NCBI GenBank assembly: GCA_034638255.1
Contig: JAWPGT010000125.1
Span: 1-47,622 of the forward strand
DNA length: 47,622 bases
Direction: 5' to 3'
Source of the DNA: Coprinus comatus
Taxonomy: Eukaryota; Basidiomycota; Agaricomycetes; Agaricales; Agaricaceae
The position numbers and the translations under genes are program-made. Positions within the stretch are counted from its first letter, which is position 1, and each line of letters opens with the position of its first letter. Of this stretch, positions 45,803 to 47,622 are shown in pieces. The notes under the pieces were generated by a model that saw only the letters and a program-made list of their open reading frames with translations, was not told the DNA's origin and did not search any database.

Positions 45803-46660
45803 TCACGTTCGCAACCATGCAGTTTTAGCTATCTTTTTCTGCCGTTTTTGCTCCTTGAACCGTTCCTGCAAACGTCGCCTTTAGTTTGAGAAATGCGGGG
45901 AGTTTTACGCCACCATACATACCAAATCTTTTTTACTGGGACGTTTCCTCTTCTTTCCATTTTCATCCTCCTCCTCCTTGTCATCCGCAATCTGTTTCTC
46001 CCATGCATTAACATCGAAGTAAAACTCGCTCATCCGTTTCATGCGTTCATATTCTGAGAGATGGCCTGGTGTGCGTGCGTCAGGCCGAGTAAATGCACCC
46101 GTGCGAGCGTTGAATTTGGCTTGGAACGTTGGTAGGGGACCTGAAGGGCCTGCAGAGGTTGCTGCAACGAGCGAGGGGTCAAGATGGGCCAGAGAGGGAT
46201 CAATACCCTGGGCGAGTGCAGCTGCTTGAAGGGCAGAATACTGAGACATAGAGTCAACTGGGTATTCTGGCTCCGGTGATGCGGAGCTTGAGGCGAGCGA
46301 AGGTCCAACAGATGGTCCGATAGATGGTTCAGCTGGAGCAGGGTTTTCGGAGGGTTGTAAGGGGTTTGTCCAAGTAGTTTCGCCTGTTTGTGCATCGTAG
46401 AAATAATAGGCGTTGAATTGAGGCGCATATATCGCCTGCCATGACTGAGAACTAGATGTGATAGCTTCCTGGGTGGCTTCTTGGGTGGTGTCAAGTGAAT
46501 CTTCAGACTCGGATTTGTTGTCATCGTCAGATTGAGGTGATACTCTCTCCTTCCCTTTGGTAGATTCTGGTACGGAATTTGATGGTTCGGATGAGATTGG
46601 CCCGTTGTTGACTGTTTCTTGAACTGGAGATGGACTTTCAGTCTGTTCGTTGGTGGCCAT
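45803..46660 (-). CDS. WW-domain protein
   Basis: Two exons, 46660-45923 and 45865-45803, giving 266 aa. A Ser/Glu/Asp-rich N-terminus is followed by one WW domain at residues about 73-100 (WQAIYAPQFNAYYFYDAQTG, then ETTWTNPL) with both signature Trp and the following Pro, so it should bind proline-rich ligands. The C-terminal part (FNARTGAFTRPDARTPGHLS, YERMKRMSEFYFDVNAWEKQ) and a basic end reached only after splicing (LERFKEQKRQKKIAKTAWLR) look like the conserved fungal WW proteins linked to pre-mRNA processing; I infer a nuclear role but cannot name the orthologue. The 57-nt intron was chosen because its acceptor TTTGCAG restores the basic helix. Confidence 0.8.
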
Positions 46661-47145
46661 GGTGTTAGAAGTATATGTGCTAAATCAAGCCAGTAGTGGA
46701 GGGGGCTCGATCAATTGAATCTCCGCGCAGCCTGCGCTCATCGGAGTTCTAATTTAATAATAGCTGCAATTGCACCAACGAAAAGGGGAAGCATCGTGGG
46801 GTAATTGGTACATATTGGCTGAGTATACACTGCACCTAGATCCAACACATCCACGAGCTGCACCCCAACAACACCTTGTGATAATTATAAGTGGTGTAAA
46901 ATAAACGCATAGCTTTGAGGTGTTACTCGCCGGCCGGAGGGAGCATTGTGGGTTTGGAGCCAAACCGGTACTATGTTCATCACGATGTTAGGTATATCTT
47001 TATAAAAATGCGAGGGGTTGAAACATTTAATCAACGGCATTGCATTATTTGCATCACTTTTTGATTATTGCAAATGTACACTTAATACTCATACAATTCG
47101 TCCCAATCGTCTCCCATTATTCTCTTACCCCAACTTCACCAGCCT
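46661..47145. other. Intergenic, no feature seen
   Basis: Upstream region of the WW-domain gene (-) and possibly of a plus-strand gene starting at 47146. Nothing else recognised. Confidence 0.5.
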
Positions 47146-47348
47146 ATGGATTTTTCTTTGAGTTCGAACCCTGACGTCGTTCGCAAACTCCTACTATTTA
47201 GGGGGAACGGCGGCCAACAAGCATGTATCTACTGTTAGTCCTTTCGATCTCTAAATCCTGAATTACTGATGCGAATAGGGTTGACCCATCATAAGACTCT
47301 GTGCTCACGCTTTGGGTGTACGATTCACTCTGTCGTTTACCACGGGAG
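47146..47348 (+). CDS. Possible 5' exons of an unrecognised gene running off the window
   Basis: ATG at 47146 opens MDFSLSSNPDVVRKLLLFRG to a GTTAGT donor after 47233. An acceptor GAATAG lets the frame continue at 47279 (WLTHHKTLCSRFGCTIHSVV), reaching a GTGCGT donor after 47348. Splice phases agree, but I found no certain third exon before the window ends and no motif I recognise. This is a tentative model from open frame and splice signals only. Confidence 0.25.
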
Positions 47349-47622
47349 GTGCGTTTCTTGACTTGGACGGTATATTGATCTCAAATTTATATACTATATG
47401 CAAGATAAAATATATCCACACGTAATTTTATTTTTCACTGAGATAGATGCTCAGGACTTGATATATGTATCGCGACTTAGCAAGAGATGCTAATTGCAAT
47501 GACAATAGAGGTAAATTTTAAGCTCATACCTCTCGTCTTCGTCTGATCTGAGAAGAAATACCCAGATGTGTCTCCGTAAATTACTTAGGTATCTTGTGCG
47601 TCCTCATGATCACGTATATCCA
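47349..47622. other. AT-rich window end, no gene assigned
   Basis: I see no confident exon. It may contain introns and short exons of the tentative gene beginning at 47146. Confidence 0.35.

Noticed and set aside
46039..46524. 161-codon minus-strand ORF within the WW-domain gene
   Set aside because: Alternative frame of the WW exon; the frame with the WW domain and supported splice site is the real one.
47155..47175. tRNA B-box-like GAGTTCGAACCC
   Set aside because: No A box, acceptor stem or cloverleaf could be built around it on either strand.

Overview
The window is nuclear DNA of a filamentous basidiomycete, most likely an agaricomycete. The evidence is dense short spliceosomal introns (about 48-100 nt, GT-AG plus one GC-AG), several micro-exons, a PDR-type ABC transporter, a nuclear complex I 75-kDa subunit gene, and a large family of diverged F-box-like/leucine-rich-repeat genes of the kind expanded in mushrooms. 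Species cannot be fixed from sequence alone.

Layout. 1-4844 (+): the 3' two thirds of a PDR/CDR-type ABC transporter, about 21 exons, with an abrupt drop in GC half way and two single-base lesions in the second nucleotide-binding domain. 5042-23782 (-): a head-to-tail array of nine F-box-like/LRR paralogues ('family 1'). All are on the minus strand and, where readable, share the same two-exon plan: an F-box exon of about 115-125 codons, a phase-0 intron just after a Trp codon, then an LRR exon of about 430-470 codons. Three have open frames (13212-15354, 15830-17653, 22099-23782); the others are broken. 24179-26787 (-): intact complex I 75-kDa subunit, 8 exons. 27026-36964 (-): five copies of a related 'family 2', whose first exon keeps only what looks like the last helix of the F-box; only the copy at 31296-32908 is intact. 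38073-39140 (+): C2H2 zinc-finger protein. 39608-41222 (-) and 41340-42954 (+): SURF6/Rrp14 and the PP2A activator PTPA, divergent from a 117-bp shared promoter. 43636-45354 (-): an outlying F-box-like/LRR copy with one frameshift. 45803-46660 (-): WW-domain protein. 47146 onward (+): possible start of an unrecognised gene.

Mobile DNA. A 294-bp solo-LTR-like insertion (13167-13460) flanked by ATGAT sits one codon before the ancestral stop of a family-1 gene and lengthens its ORF by 82 residues. A 343-bp insertion interrupts another copy (18683-19025). A Helitron-like 3' terminus lies at 18459-18486.

How the parts relate. The single-copy genes (respiration, ribosome biogenesis, phosphatase regulation) are intact and look like conserved anchors. 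Between them lies a fast-evolving set of candidate SCF ubiquitin-ligase substrate receptors under birth-and-death turnover. Nearly every lesion I found in the broken copies is a one-base deletion, often in a short homopolymer, so reads should be checked before all of them are called pseudogenes. Exon boundaries and frames were worked out by eye.
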